A stretch of 64,000 bases of DNA, taken from the NCBI RefSeq assembly GCF_039962115.1, contig NZ_JAMPKJ010000003.1:1-64000 (forward strand), given 5' to 3'. Shown here piece by piece: positions 1-8,500 of this stretch. The DNA comes from Funiculus sociatus GB2-C1. GTDB lineage: Bacteria > Cyanobacteriota > Cyanobacteriia > Cyanobacteriales > FACHB-T130. Both the position numbers and the translations under genes were made by a program. A model generated the notes under the pieces. It was not told the origin of the DNA. It made no database searches and was given only the letters and a program-made list of their open reading frames with translations. Positions within the stretch are counted from its first letter, which is position 1, and each line of letters opens with the position of its first letter.

Positions 1-100
1 CAAATTGTCTGCCACAATCTCGACATTTAAAATTTTGTTTACCAGTGTGAGTATGACCATTTTTTACAACGTATTGAGAGTCGCACTTGGGGCATTGCAT
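1..100 (-). CDS. IS1-family transposase InsA-like N-terminus, cut by window edge
   Basis: Reading leftward from an ATG at position 100, the frame stays open to the window edge. It begins MQCPKC and continues with KNG, GKQNF, KCRDCG and RQF. This is a CxxC...CxxC zinc ribbon of the kind that opens IS1-type InsA/InsAB transposases, where it helps bind the element ends. Only about 33 residues are inside the window, so I cannot tell whether the transposase is intact. The start of the IS probably lies between here and position 155. The family call rests on the zinc ribbon and the GKQNFKC spacing alone. Confidence 0.6.
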   Translation of the reverse strand, partial: MQCPKCDSQYVVKNGHTHTGKQNFKCRDCGRQF

Positions 101-155
101 AAGCTAAAAATTACGGTAGGTTGAATAATTAAAATTATAGTTCATTAGCATTACT

Positions 156-413
156 ATGCAGGACTACCCCTTAGTCGGTATTGCCTGGATTTACATTGTG
201 CAATTCAAGCTTTATAGAACTGTAAACGAACTTTATCGCCAAGCTGGAATGAAAGAACCGCTTGTAGTTTGGTGGATTTTTATACCAGGTTTTAATTTAA
301 TTGTCGGCTTGAGACAAATTCATTTCTTAAGCGAGTATTGGGCAATAAAACAGGGGATAGATGTTAAAGATCCGCTTGCTGACAATATTCCACTTCTTTC
401 AGCGAATGCTTAA
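156..413 (+). CDS. small putative membrane protein next to IS fragment
   Basis: An 85-residue product with two hydrophobic stretches (about residues 5-17 and 36-52) separated by a basic and polar segment (KLYRTVNELYRQ). The pattern of an aromatic helix, a short amphipathic segment with LYR, and a second helix ending in a Pro-Gly turn recalls the DUF4234-type small membrane domain, but I cannot confirm that. The start sits about 55 bases from the start of the divergent transposase fragment. The gene may therefore be the surviving 3' part of a longer gene cut by the insertion; the in-frame stop upstream (position 138) lies in what could be IS end sequence. Function unknown. Confidence 0.4.
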   Translation: MQDYPLVGIAWIYIVQFKLYRTVNELYRQAGMKEPLVVWWIFIPGFNLIVGLRQIHFLSEYWAIKQGIDVKDPLADNIPLLSANA

Positions 414-450
414 CAGATGCAGCTTTAATACTTGTCCAATAATACAGACC

Positions 451-525
451 TAACCTCTACCCCTTCCCGGAATCGGGAAGGAGAAAAGCCCCTCGCCTTG
501 TAGGGAAAAGGTTGGGGAGAGGTTA
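451..525. repeat. palindromic intergenic repeat
   Basis: The ends TAACCTCTACCC and GGGGAGAGGTTA are imperfect inverted copies, and an inner perfect hairpin (CTTCCCG/CGGGAAG, 463-480) lies between them. Such CCTC/GAGG palindromes are common non-coding elements in cyanobacterial genomes; a related one occurs at 49988-50053. It lies between two convergent genes and may also act as a transcription end. Confidence 0.5.
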
Positions 526-549
526 ATAATCCTATCTATTGGATGAAGG

Positions 550-1635
550 TTAACCGGGAATATAAGGACGTTCGCCATCTTGAAAGCGTCGCCAAGATGT
601 TTTTAAAGCGCTAGGAGCAGGATAATTAGTGTCATAAACGACAATTACATTTGTGAGGTTCCGTCCAGCCGGAAGCAAAATTTTACCGTTATGGGCTAAA
701 GCTTCTGAAGCACCGCCATCCAAATTCATTGCTTCAACACAGCCAATGGCCTTCATGATTTCGGCTTCTTGTTGTAATGTTAAACTAGCCAGAAAGCTAA
801 TTAAAAATAGTTGTTTTCTATTGGCTGGAAAACCAATGGCGGTGCGATAGCCTTTATTTAAAACATTCGGCTCAGAGAACCCTTCTGATAATGGGGAAAG
901 CCAGATTTTTCCATCCCTGATTAGTCTCGGCCCACAAGTAAGAGAAAACCAGTGTTGATCCCAATTTGGTTTACCTTGCGATCGCGCTGTAATCATTTCT
1001 AGTTGATTACCCGCTTTTATCCCCAAAGTAGTCCCATAATTTTCCCAACGGCTGTATTTCAGAAACTTGCCGCCAGCTACCATATTACCCATAACCACCT
1101 TTTTGTCATTTTTACTAAAAAAGGTGCCGTTAGCAACCACTGCGGCATTCTGACGCGCCACCAGCTTTGCAAAAGGTTCATCTCCAGTCGTCGCAGTTTG
1201 CGTGTTAGCATAAGTAGCATTATTAGCTAACCCAATGGTAAGAAAAATTTCCGGGTCGCTGAGGTCAATGGTTGTTTGATAAAAAGACACTCCGGCGACA
1301 GTTTTCTTAGTAACTTTTACAGGTTTTCCTTTTAAATTCGGGGTAGGAGTTGGTTTAGGTGTAGAAGTAAGTTTTGGTGTAGGCGTACTACTGGGTAAAG
1401 GCGCTGATGTGGCGATAGCTTGGGGTATAGGCTGTTGAGTTACGTCTTGTTGAGACTTTTCCCAGAGAGCGATCGCTTTCTCCCATAATTGACCAACAAA
1501 ATTGATAACTTTGCTACGATTTTGAGCAATTGAAAAGAATTCGGTTAAGACTTTAGCTAGTGCTAAACCTATTAAAAATAGGAAAGTGCGCCGCAACATT
1601 TTACGGCAGCCATTTGGTTTTTTGCACTCTGGCAT
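550..1635 (-). CDS. phosphodiester glycosidase family protein (NAGPA/DUF2233 type)
   Basis: A 361-residue membrane-anchored protein. An N-terminal hydrophobic helix (about residues 14-30) is followed by a Pro/Thr-rich linker (about 68-105), then by a domain ending in the NLDGGASEAL motif. That motif is characteristic of the phosphodiester glycosidase/exopolysaccharide family related to the mammalian N-acetylglucosamine-1-phosphodiester alpha-N-acetylglucosaminidase. The YRTAIGF segment and the final NVIVVYD strand also fit. The expected location is outside the cytoplasmic membrane, acting on a sugar phosphodiester of the envelope or exopolysaccharide; the substrate is unknown. A second Met at residue 13 (position 1599) is an alternative start just before the hydrophobic helix. 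Confidence 0.75.
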   Translation of the reverse strand: MPECKKPNGCRKMLRRTFLFLIGLALAKVLTEFFSIAQNRSKVINFVGQLWEKAIALWEKSQQDVTQQPIPQAIATSAPLPSSTPTPKLTSTPKPTPTPNLKGKPVKVTKKTVAGVSFYQTTIDLSDPEIFLTIGLANNATYANTQTATTGDEPFAKLVARQNAAVVANGTFFSKNDKKVVMGNMVAGGKFLKYSRWENYGTTLGIKAGNQLEMITARSQGKPNWDQHWFSLTCGPRLIRDGKIWLSPLSEGFSEPNVLNKGYRTAIGFPANRKQLFLISFLASLTLQQEAEIMKAIGCVEAMNLDGGASEALAHNGKILLPAGRNLTNVIVVYDTNYPAPSALKTSWRRFQDGERPYIPG

Positions 1636-1742
1636 ACTCAGCTAGTTATGTCTATCTATTGATATTGAACGATACATTTGGATAAGTAGGGTCAGCAATA
1701 AACACCCTACAACTATCCTTATAGAATCAGCAATAGCTCAAG

Positions 1743-2180
1743 CTATTCCGGAGGCGATTGTAAAGTTAATAATGTATCAGGCAAAGCCATAAGAATTTGC
1801 TTTAATTCTGCTTCCTGAATGTGCTTAACTGCTTGTTTAACACTAAGCCACTCTCGCTTTCTTAAGTTAGCTTCCGGCCAATCTTCCAGTACCGTTTCGA
1901 CTTGTAATAAAAAGGTCTCAACTCGACAAGTACGCCCCCACTTTTGATAGTCGTAAGTACCCATTGTTGTAGGCAGTACCTGACCAATGACTCCAGCTTC
2001 TTCCCAGGCTTCCTTTGCTGCCGAATCTTGCGGTGACATCATAAACTCAATCATTCCTTTAGGAATCACCCAGCGTTTACCTGTCGAAGAAGTGATTAAC
2101 AAAACTTCGATTTTACCGTTTTTGATCCGGTATGGAATTACCCCCGATTGCTCAATAACTCCGGCTGATTTTGAGATCAT
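1743..2180 (-). CDS. Nudix hydrolase
   Basis: A 145-residue single-domain Nudix protein that hydrolyses nucleoside-diphosphate-linked compounds; the exact substrate is not predictable. The Nudix helix runs from PKGMIE to AAKEAWEEAGV. The EAWEEAG core that binds Mg2+ is intact, while the canonical positions GX5E and RE read Met and KE. This PKGxIE...DSAAKEA form is a recognised sub-group resembling diphosphoinositol-polyphosphate or Ap4A hydrolases. The domain starts with the usual SAGVI strand. It is transcribed in the same direction as the flanking peptidase and glycosidase, with about 100 bases on either side, so a shared transcript is possible but not shown. Confidence 0.85.
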   Translation of the reverse strand: MISKSAGVIEQSGVIPYRIKNGKIEVLLITSSTGKRWVIPKGMIEFMMSPQDSAAKEAWEEAGVIGQVLPTTMGTYDYQKWGRTCRVETFLLQVETVLEDWPEANLRKREWLSVKQAVKHIQEAELKQILMALPDTLLTLQSPPE

Positions 2181-2252
2181 ACGTTTAATTTTTTTTATTA
2201 ATTTTTCCAGCGTATTGCTCCCTATATTTGTTAGGTATTAGTTAGTTAGTAA

Positions 2253-2269
2253 GGTGGGCATTGCCCACC
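2253..2269. terminator. short GC-rich hairpin after the prolyl oligopeptidase gene
   Basis: GGTGGGCA-T-TGCCCACC is a perfect palindrome 11 bases past the stop codon of the leftward peptidase gene. It could end that transcript. No clear T-run follows, and the same sequence type is a common intergenic repeat in cyanobacteria. Confidence 0.4.
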
Positions 2270-2279
2270 CTACGTTATG

Positions 2280-4364
2280 TTAAATGTCAACTGCTATGTC
2301 CAGAGAACGCACTAAGAAAGCCCACTTGTCTGCAACTTCTTCAATAATTTTAGCTGTTGGCTTGCCAGCACCATGTCCCGCTTTAGTCTCAATTCTAATT
2401 AACACCGGATTTTTACCCGCGTGTGCCTCTTGCAAAGCAGCAGCAAACTTGAAACTGTGGGCAGGCACCACCCGATCGTCGTGATCGGCTGTTGTGATCA
2501 TCGTAGCTGGATAGGACGTTTCGCTTTTTAGATTATGCAGTGGCGAATAAGCATAAAGCGCCTTAAACTCATCTGGGTTTTCCGCAGAACCATACTCAGA
2601 ACACCAAGCCCAGCCAATCGTAAACTTATGGAAACGCAACATATCCATTACGCCGACAGCAGGCAATGCCGCACCAAATAAATTCGGGCGTTGTGTCAAA
2701 CAAGCACCCACCAATAATCCCCCATTACTGCCGCCGCCGATAGCTAGTTTTGCAGGCTTTGTGTACTTATGGGAAATCAGCCACTCGGCTGCGGTGATGA
2801 AATCATCAAAAACATTTTGTTTATTTAGCTTCGTTCCTGCCTGGTGCCATTCCTCACCATATTCACCGCCACCGCGCAGATTGGGAATCGCATAAACTCC
2901 GCCCATTTCCAGCCAGATCAAACTCCCAACAGAAAAGCTTGGTGTTAGAGAGACATTGAAACCGCCATAGCCATAAAGATATGTTGGGTTATTTCCATCC
3001 AGTTGCAACCCTTTTTTGTGGGTGATAAACATAGGCACTTGGGTGCCATCTTTGCTGCTGTAAAATACCTGGTTTGTCTCGTAATCGGCGGGATTGAAAT
3101 CAACCTTGGGTTGGCGGAAAATTGTACTTTCTCCGCTTACCATGTCGTAGTGATAGATAGTTGCTGGTGTGGTAAAGCTGGTGAAACTGTAGAAGGTTTC
3201 TGTGTCGTAGCGCTTGCCGCTAAAACCACCAGCAGAACCGATTCCCGGTAATTCGACTTCCCGGACAAATGCGCCATTTAGGTCGAAAATTTTAACTTGT
3301 GTGTGGGCATCTTTTAGATAATCAACCACAAATTGATTATTTAGCAGTCCGACACTTTCAAGGACTTCATCTGTCTGGGGGATAATTTCTTGCCATTGCG
3401 ATCGCGCTGGGTTTTTGGTATCAATAGCAATAACGCGACCGCGTGGCGCATCCAGATCGGTGCGGAACCAGAACACATCACCATCATTGTCGATAAAGCT
3501 ATAGTTAGCCTCAAACTCGTTAATAAGTTCTACTACCTCAGCATTTGGGTTTGCCAAATCCTTGTAGAAAATCAAGTTTTTCGGGTCAGTTCCTAACCAA
3601 ACGCTGACAATCAGGTAACGTCCGTCCTCGGTTACGCCACCGCTGAATCCCCATTCCTTTTGATCCGGGCGATGATAGATCAGGATATCTTCTGACTGCG
3701 GTTTACCTAACTGGTGGTAGTAGAGTTTTTGGTAATAATTAACGTCTTCTAATTTTGTTTCTTTGTTGGGTTCGTCGTAGCGACTGTAGAAAAAGCCTTG
3801 ATTGTCTTTAGTCCAAGATGCGCCAGAGAATTTAATCCATTTGAGATGATCTGATATATCTTCGCCTGTTTCAATGTCGCGTACTTTCCACTCTTGCCAG
3901 TCGGAACCAGAGGTAGATAAACCATAGGCCATCAGTTTAGCGTCTTCGCTAATGGAAACGCCAGACAAGGCGACTGTGCCATCTTCTGAAAGCTTATTGG
4001 GATCGAGTAAAACTTTTGGTTCAGCGTCGAGGGAAATTAAAGTGTATAAGACGCTTTGATTTTGTAAGCCATCGTTTTTGAAATAGAAGTAGCGAAGTGC
4101 GCGATCGCCTTCTTTAAAAGGAATACTAAATTTCTCATAATCCCACAATTGGGTTAGCCGCTGCTTAATCTTTTCGCGGACTGTAATTTCATTTAAGTAT
4201 TCAAAAGTGACTTGGTTTTGCGCTTCCACCCAAGCCTTTGTTTCGTCTGAGTCTGGATCTTCAAGCCATCGGTAAGGATCTTCTACTCTTGTACCGTGAT
4301 AGTCATCAACTTGATCGACTTTTTGGCTAGTTGGGTAGGCTAGGGGTTTATCTGGATATGACAT
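2280..4364 (-). CDS. prolyl oligopeptidase family serine peptidase (S9A)
   Basis: A 694-residue protein of the usual prolyl endopeptidase length, which cleaves short peptides after proline. The N-terminus (SYPDKPLAYPTSQKVDQVDDYHG, written here in two parts: SYPDKPLAYP and VDQVDDYHG) with VEDPYRWLEDPDS is the classic opening of the alpha/beta-hydrolase lid. Residues about 80-400 form the beta-propeller. The catalytic domain holds the nucleophile in GGGSNGGLL (Ser546), the acid in ADHDDRV and the histidine in AGHGAGK. There is no signal peptide, so it is probably cytoplasmic, as is typical. The start is the first Met and matches family N-termini. Confidence 0.93.
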   Translation of the reverse strand: MSYPDKPLAYPTSQKVDQVDDYHGTRVEDPYRWLEDPDSDETKAWVEAQNQVTFEYLNEITVREKIKQRLTQLWDYEKFSIPFKEGDRALRYFYFKNDGLQNQSVLYTLISLDAEPKVLLDPNKLSEDGTVALSGVSISEDAKLMAYGLSTSGSDWQEWKVRDIETGEDISDHLKWIKFSGASWTKDNQGFFYSRYDEPNKETKLEDVNYYQKLYYHQLGKPQSEDILIYHRPDQKEWGFSGGVTEDGRYLIVSVWLGTDPKNLIFYKDLANPNAEVVELINEFEANYSFIDNDGDVFWFRTDLDAPRGRVIAIDTKNPARSQWQEIIPQTDEVLESVGLLNNQFVVDYLKDAHTQVKIFDLNGAFVREVELPGIGSAGGFSGKRYDTETFYSFTSFTTPATIYHYDMVSGESTIFRQPKVDFNPADYETNQVFYSSKDGTQVPMFITHKKGLQLDGNNPTYLYGYGGFNVSLTPSFSVGSLIWLEMGGVYAIPNLRGGGEYGEEWHQAGTKLNKQNVFDDFITAAEWLISHKYTKPAKLAIGGGSNGGLLVGACLTQRPNLFGAALPAVGVMDMLRFHKFTIGWAWCSEYGSAENPDEFKALYAYSPLHNLKSETSYPATMITTADHDDRVVPAHSFKFAAALQEAHAGKNPVLIRIETKAGHGAGKPTAKIIEEVADKWAFLVRSLDIAVDI

Positions 4365-4440
4365 AGGGTTAGACTTTAGGCAACACTGTCCAGTCTAGCG
4401 TCAGATTTACTCTATGTTCACGCGCCCTAGATTATTGGTT

Positions 4441-5283
4441 TCACAGCAGCCCTAATTCTGTCAAAATTTGCTTAGTTAGCTGGATTCGTTTTTTCATGAG
4501 TGCTTCTTTAGAAGTAGCTTCTAGGTTAGTAGCAAAGAAATAAACATTGTCTTCTCTTTCCAAATAACCAACAAACCAACCTAAAGCTTTTCCGTTAACT
4601 ACCCCACTTAAACCTGTTTTTCCACTCAATTTGTAAGAATTAGTTTTTTCTAAAACCAGAATATCTTTGACAATATCAGTTGTGCGCTTGGATACAGATA
4701 ATTCTTGATTGTAGAACTTCTTTAAGAATTCCACTTCTTCATTTGGCGATATTTCCAAGGAACTGCCAAGCCAAAACTGGTCGATTGGCCCAGAAATATC
4801 TTCATTTCCATACTGGAATTGCTGGAGATACTTGTTATATCTTTCCTTACCTACTTGTTTAGCAATCTCTTGATAATACCAGACAACCGAGTATTTTATT
4901 CCTGAGCGAAGGTTGGTATCCTGTTGCCACTCGGCAGGCCACCATGCCTCAGATGGATGCTTGTCACTAGCGTAAGGAGTTATAACATTTTCGTCTTTAA
5001 CAACACCAGTTTCTAAGGCAATTAATGCGTTAGGAATTTTAAAGGTTGAGTGCGGGCTAAATCTTTGGCGACAGCGCGATTCATTGTATCGAATATACTT
5101 ATTATTCTTGAGATCGTATAGAACAAAAGCACCCTCAGTATCTTTAAAAAGTGCATTTAAAACTGATTCGTTAGCATTACTTACGGGAATGGCGTTAGTT
5201 ACGGGAATATGATTTACTATAAATACGAATGATAGAGAAAGTATAAATAATAAAAGTGCTGACAAGAGTTTGGGAGTTTTCAT
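4441..5283 (-). CDS. class D (OXA-type) beta-lactamase
   Basis: A 280-residue exported serine beta-lactamase. All class D signatures are visible: STFK (79-82; Ser79 nucleophile, Lys82 the carboxylated lysine), SVV (132-134), YGN (158-160), the omega-loop WLGSS (Trp171) and KTG (222-224). A signal peptide spans residues 1-31. It hydrolyses beta-lactams in the periplasm, or in the ancestral role acts on a cell-wall precursor analogue; the substrate range cannot be read from sequence. It is chromosomal, with no IS or integron nearby, and its base composition is like its neighbours, so it looks resident rather than recently acquired. It lies about 80 bases downstream of the start of the prolyl oligopeptidase gene, on the same strand. 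Confidence 0.92.
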   Translation of the reverse strand: MKTPKLLSALLLFILSLSFVFIVNHIPVTNAIPVSNANESVLNALFKDTEGAFVLYDLKNNKYIRYNESRCRQRFSPHSTFKIPNALIALETGVVKDENVITPYASDKHPSEAWWPAEWQQDTNLRSGIKYSVVWYYQEIAKQVGKERYNKYLQQFQYGNEDISGPIDQFWLGSSLEISPNEEVEFLKKFYNQELSVSKRTTDIVKDILVLEKTNSYKLSGKTGLSGVVNGKALGWFVGYLEREDNVYFFATNLEATSKEALMKKRIQLTKQILTELGLL

Positions 5284-5384
5284 TTTTAAGAAATTGGCGA
5301 TCTGTTTACTTCAATACAACCTCATAAGCTTATCAGGTGTATGGGTTAAATTTGTTGAGCCAAAATGCCATCATTTTTTACTGA

Positions 5385-5427
5385 TGTCCAAAAGATGCGA
5401 TTTTAATTGGTGTCCAAAAGATGCGAT
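5385..5427. repeat. two direct copies of a 17-bp sequence
   Basis: TGTCCAAAAGATGCGAT occurs at 5385-5401 and again at 5411-5427, a spacing of 26 bp. The region lies upstream of the beta-lactamase gene (starts 5283) and downstream of the CheA gene. It may be a tandem protein-binding site or a simple duplication; I see no protein coding here. Confidence 0.6.
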
Positions 5428-5463
5428 CGCGTCCTTTTTCTCATAACCAATATAAAAATGCGA

Positions 5464-5502
5464 GCAATATGTAGAGACGTTGTATAGGTCTCTACATATT
5501 GC
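5464..5502 (-). terminator. terminator hairpin of the hmp/che operon
   Basis: A perfect 15-bp stem (GCAATATGTAGAGAC and its complement) with a 9-base loop begins 11 bases after the CheA stop codon. Read on the minus strand, the hairpin is followed within a few bases by ATTTTTATATT. It is the only strong stem between the end of the chemotaxis genes and the beta-lactamase gene. Confidence 0.65.
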
Positions 5503-5512
5503 CCATACTTTG

Positions 5513-8500
5513 TTAAGCGTTGCTATTGATACTCAGCAACACCTCACCTTTAATCATTCGCTGCGCGGCATCGAGAAGCACCTCTTCCAAATAAGGCTTG
5601 GTAAAGTAACCCTTAGCTCCGAATTGAGCTGCCATTTGCTGGTGCTTACTAGCGCCGCGAGAGGTCAGCATTGCCACTGGCAGATGGCTAAGTGTGGGGT
5701 CTTTCTGAATCCGCGAGAGCAGCTCCAGACCGTCCATGCGGGGCATTTCAATGTCACAGAAGACAATCTCGCAAGGTAGACCAGAGCGGAGCTTATCCCA
5801 GGCTTCCTGACCGTCACGGGCTTGTTCCACGCGGTATCCCGCCTTGTTGAAAGTCATAGAGAGCAGTTCGCGCACCGTAATCGAGTCATCCACAATCAAG
5901 ACCATCGGATCGGTCTTAACCTCTGGAACTTCCACAGGAGCAGGAACACCACTCTTATCCCACAGAGACACGCCACGGTCTTTTCCAATTCGTCCCGTCG
6001 CTAAGTCAATCAGCTCTAGAACGTCGGCAATAGGCATAATCCGACCATCCCCCAGGACAGTAGCACCAGCAACGCCAAGGGGCTTGGGTACGGGGCCTTC
6101 CAGTTGCTTAATTACAATTTCCTGCTCGCCTAACACCTGATCCACCTGGACGGCGATGTAGTTGCCAGAACTGCGTAGCACTACAACCGAAATCATATCG
6201 TCGTCCCGTTTGCCGCCGTAAACGTTGCCTCGACTGAGGTGACGATTGTATGTCAGCAATTCACTAAGGGGCTGGAAGGGCATTAGTGAATCGCGCCAGT
6301 AGATACAGGTCTGACCTTCAGCGTTAGTTTGGATGCGTTCTTGAGGCACATCCAGCATATCTTCCACCCCATCCATTGGAAAGGCAATCCGCGTTCTGTC
6401 GATCAGGCAGCAGAGGGCTTTACAGATACTTAAGGTGAGGGGTAGGCGGACGGTAAAGGTGGTTCCCTTGCCCAGCGTGGAATCTGTGTTAATGACACCG
6501 CGAATTTCGGTCAAGTTTTCCCGAACTACGTTCATCCCAATACCACGACCTGCGAATTCGTCTTCTTTATCTTTGGTAGTAAAACCGGGGTGGAACAGCA
6601 GATCGTACACATCCAAGCGGGTCATGGTTGTGGCTTGCTCTGGGGTAATCAAACCCTTTTCAATCGCTTTGCTTTTCACCCTTTCGGCATCAACACCTGC
6701 TCCATCATCAGATACAGAAATCACGGTTTGGTTGCCTTGGTGGAAAGCGCGGATGGTAATCCGACCTACTGGCGGTTTACCAGCAGCTTTACGCACTTCT
6801 GGGGTTTCAATGCCGTGGGTAATGGCATTGTTAATCAGGTGCGTCATCGGGTCGGAGAGGTGTTCTAGGATCACTTTGTCGAGCAAGGTTTCCCGACCTT
6901 CGATGTGCAGTTCTGCTTGCTTGCCACAACGGATGGAAATGTCGCGCACGGCACGGGGTAAGCGATCGGCTGTATTGGCAAAAGGCACCATTCGACTTCG
7001 GGTCAGCCCTTCTTGTAGCTGAGAGGTTATCTGCCGGAGCATCCGAGCCACCTGATCGGTTTCATCGACCAGGAATTCGATGTCAGCAGCCGACTCTCGG
7101 ACTCGGACAATCAGCTCAATGATTTCCTGGGAGAGGGTGTGGAAAGGCGTAAACAAATCGAGTTCTAGCTCACCCAAACCAAATCGGCTATTTGGGGGGG
7201 TATTATCTTGGGATTGGGAATCGCGATCGCCGCGTGGGTTGAACCGATTACCCTGACGGCTGGCGAGGAGGGAGCTTTCCAGAAGCGATCGCTCATACCG
7301 ATCCTGCATTCTCGCACCCACATCGCTGAGTTGCTGTACCTGGTGCAGTAAGTTATCCAAGAATTGCCGCAGGCGTTCTTGATCCTGCTCCAAGGTGTTG
7401 CGGTTCACGACCAATTCCCCAACCAGGTTGCTGAGGTTATCCAGATGTTTTACTGGCACCCGCATTGTTTGCTCAAACACCTTAATTTGGCGGGTACGAT
7501 TCACTGGGCGAACTGGACTAGAGCTGGTTTTCGCACTCCTTGGTACGCCCATTGTCTCCTCAGCTTGCCCCAGCAGTATCTCCAAATCCCCAAATTCATC
7601 ATCAATGGTGTTGCTAACGGGTGCAGCGCTCTTGGATGCCTGCTTCGCTTTGGGAGTAATCGCCTGCGGTTCATCTCCTAGTAAGGCTTCCAGGTCAGCA
7701 AACTCATCAAGCATATCTGCTGATGCCGTCTCCTGTTCACCCAGCAAGGCATCTAACTCGTCAAACTCATTGTTTAGTACGAGGTCTGGAGTTATTTGAT
7801 CCCCGATTGCATCCTCACCCAGTAATGCCTCTAACTCGTCAAACTCATCTGCTCCCAAAAATTCGGCGGTTGATACCTTGTCTTCTTCAAAAGACAGAGC
7901 GTTAAAATCAGCGGTGCTTAGTTCTTCAGTCGTTTCAGAAGTCTGATTATCATTTTCTTCTTCTGCTGTCAAGCCCCAAAGCGCTTCAATTTGATTCAGC
8001 TGATTTGTAGCGATCGCTAAATCTTCTGAAGGCATCTGGGCAGTAAACAGATCCTCCTCAAAATCTAGCATATCTCCGATTTCGGCTGGCTCAACACCTA
8101 ACAAATCCGCTTGGCTCAAGTCCGCATCTTCAGGCACCGCTGCTGACAGCATATCCCAGTCTGCATCCAGTTCACTGCCCAACAAATTGTCTGCATCCAA
8201 ATCCAGCGCCTCATTAGTTGCAGACAAATCCTCACCGAACATATCGTCCAGATTTTCGGTGGGTGACATTGCTGCTGGTGAGATATCCCACTCAGCGTTC
8301 ATATCGTCGCTGGCAAACAAATCTTGAGTAGTTGCAGACAAATCCTCACCGAACATATCGTCCAGATTTTCGAGTTCCAGCGATTGCGTAGTTGCAGACA
8401 AATCCTCACCGAACATATCGTCCATTTCGGCTGGTGTGGCAGACAAATCCTCACCAAACATATTGTCCATTTCGGCTGGTGTGGCAGACAAATCCTCACC

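Noticed and set aside
550-5283. Genomic island at 0.5-5.3 kb because of the beta-lactamase and the IS fragment
   Set aside because: HIP1 octamers and codon use look like the rest of the window, and there is no integrase, tRNA target or second IS within view.
6435-7022. 195-residue plus-strand frame opposite the CheA kinase core, and similar frames at 11205-11765 and 13558-14031
   Set aside because: Antisense shadows of well-supported coding sequence with no start signals and unnatural Ser/Arg-rich composition.
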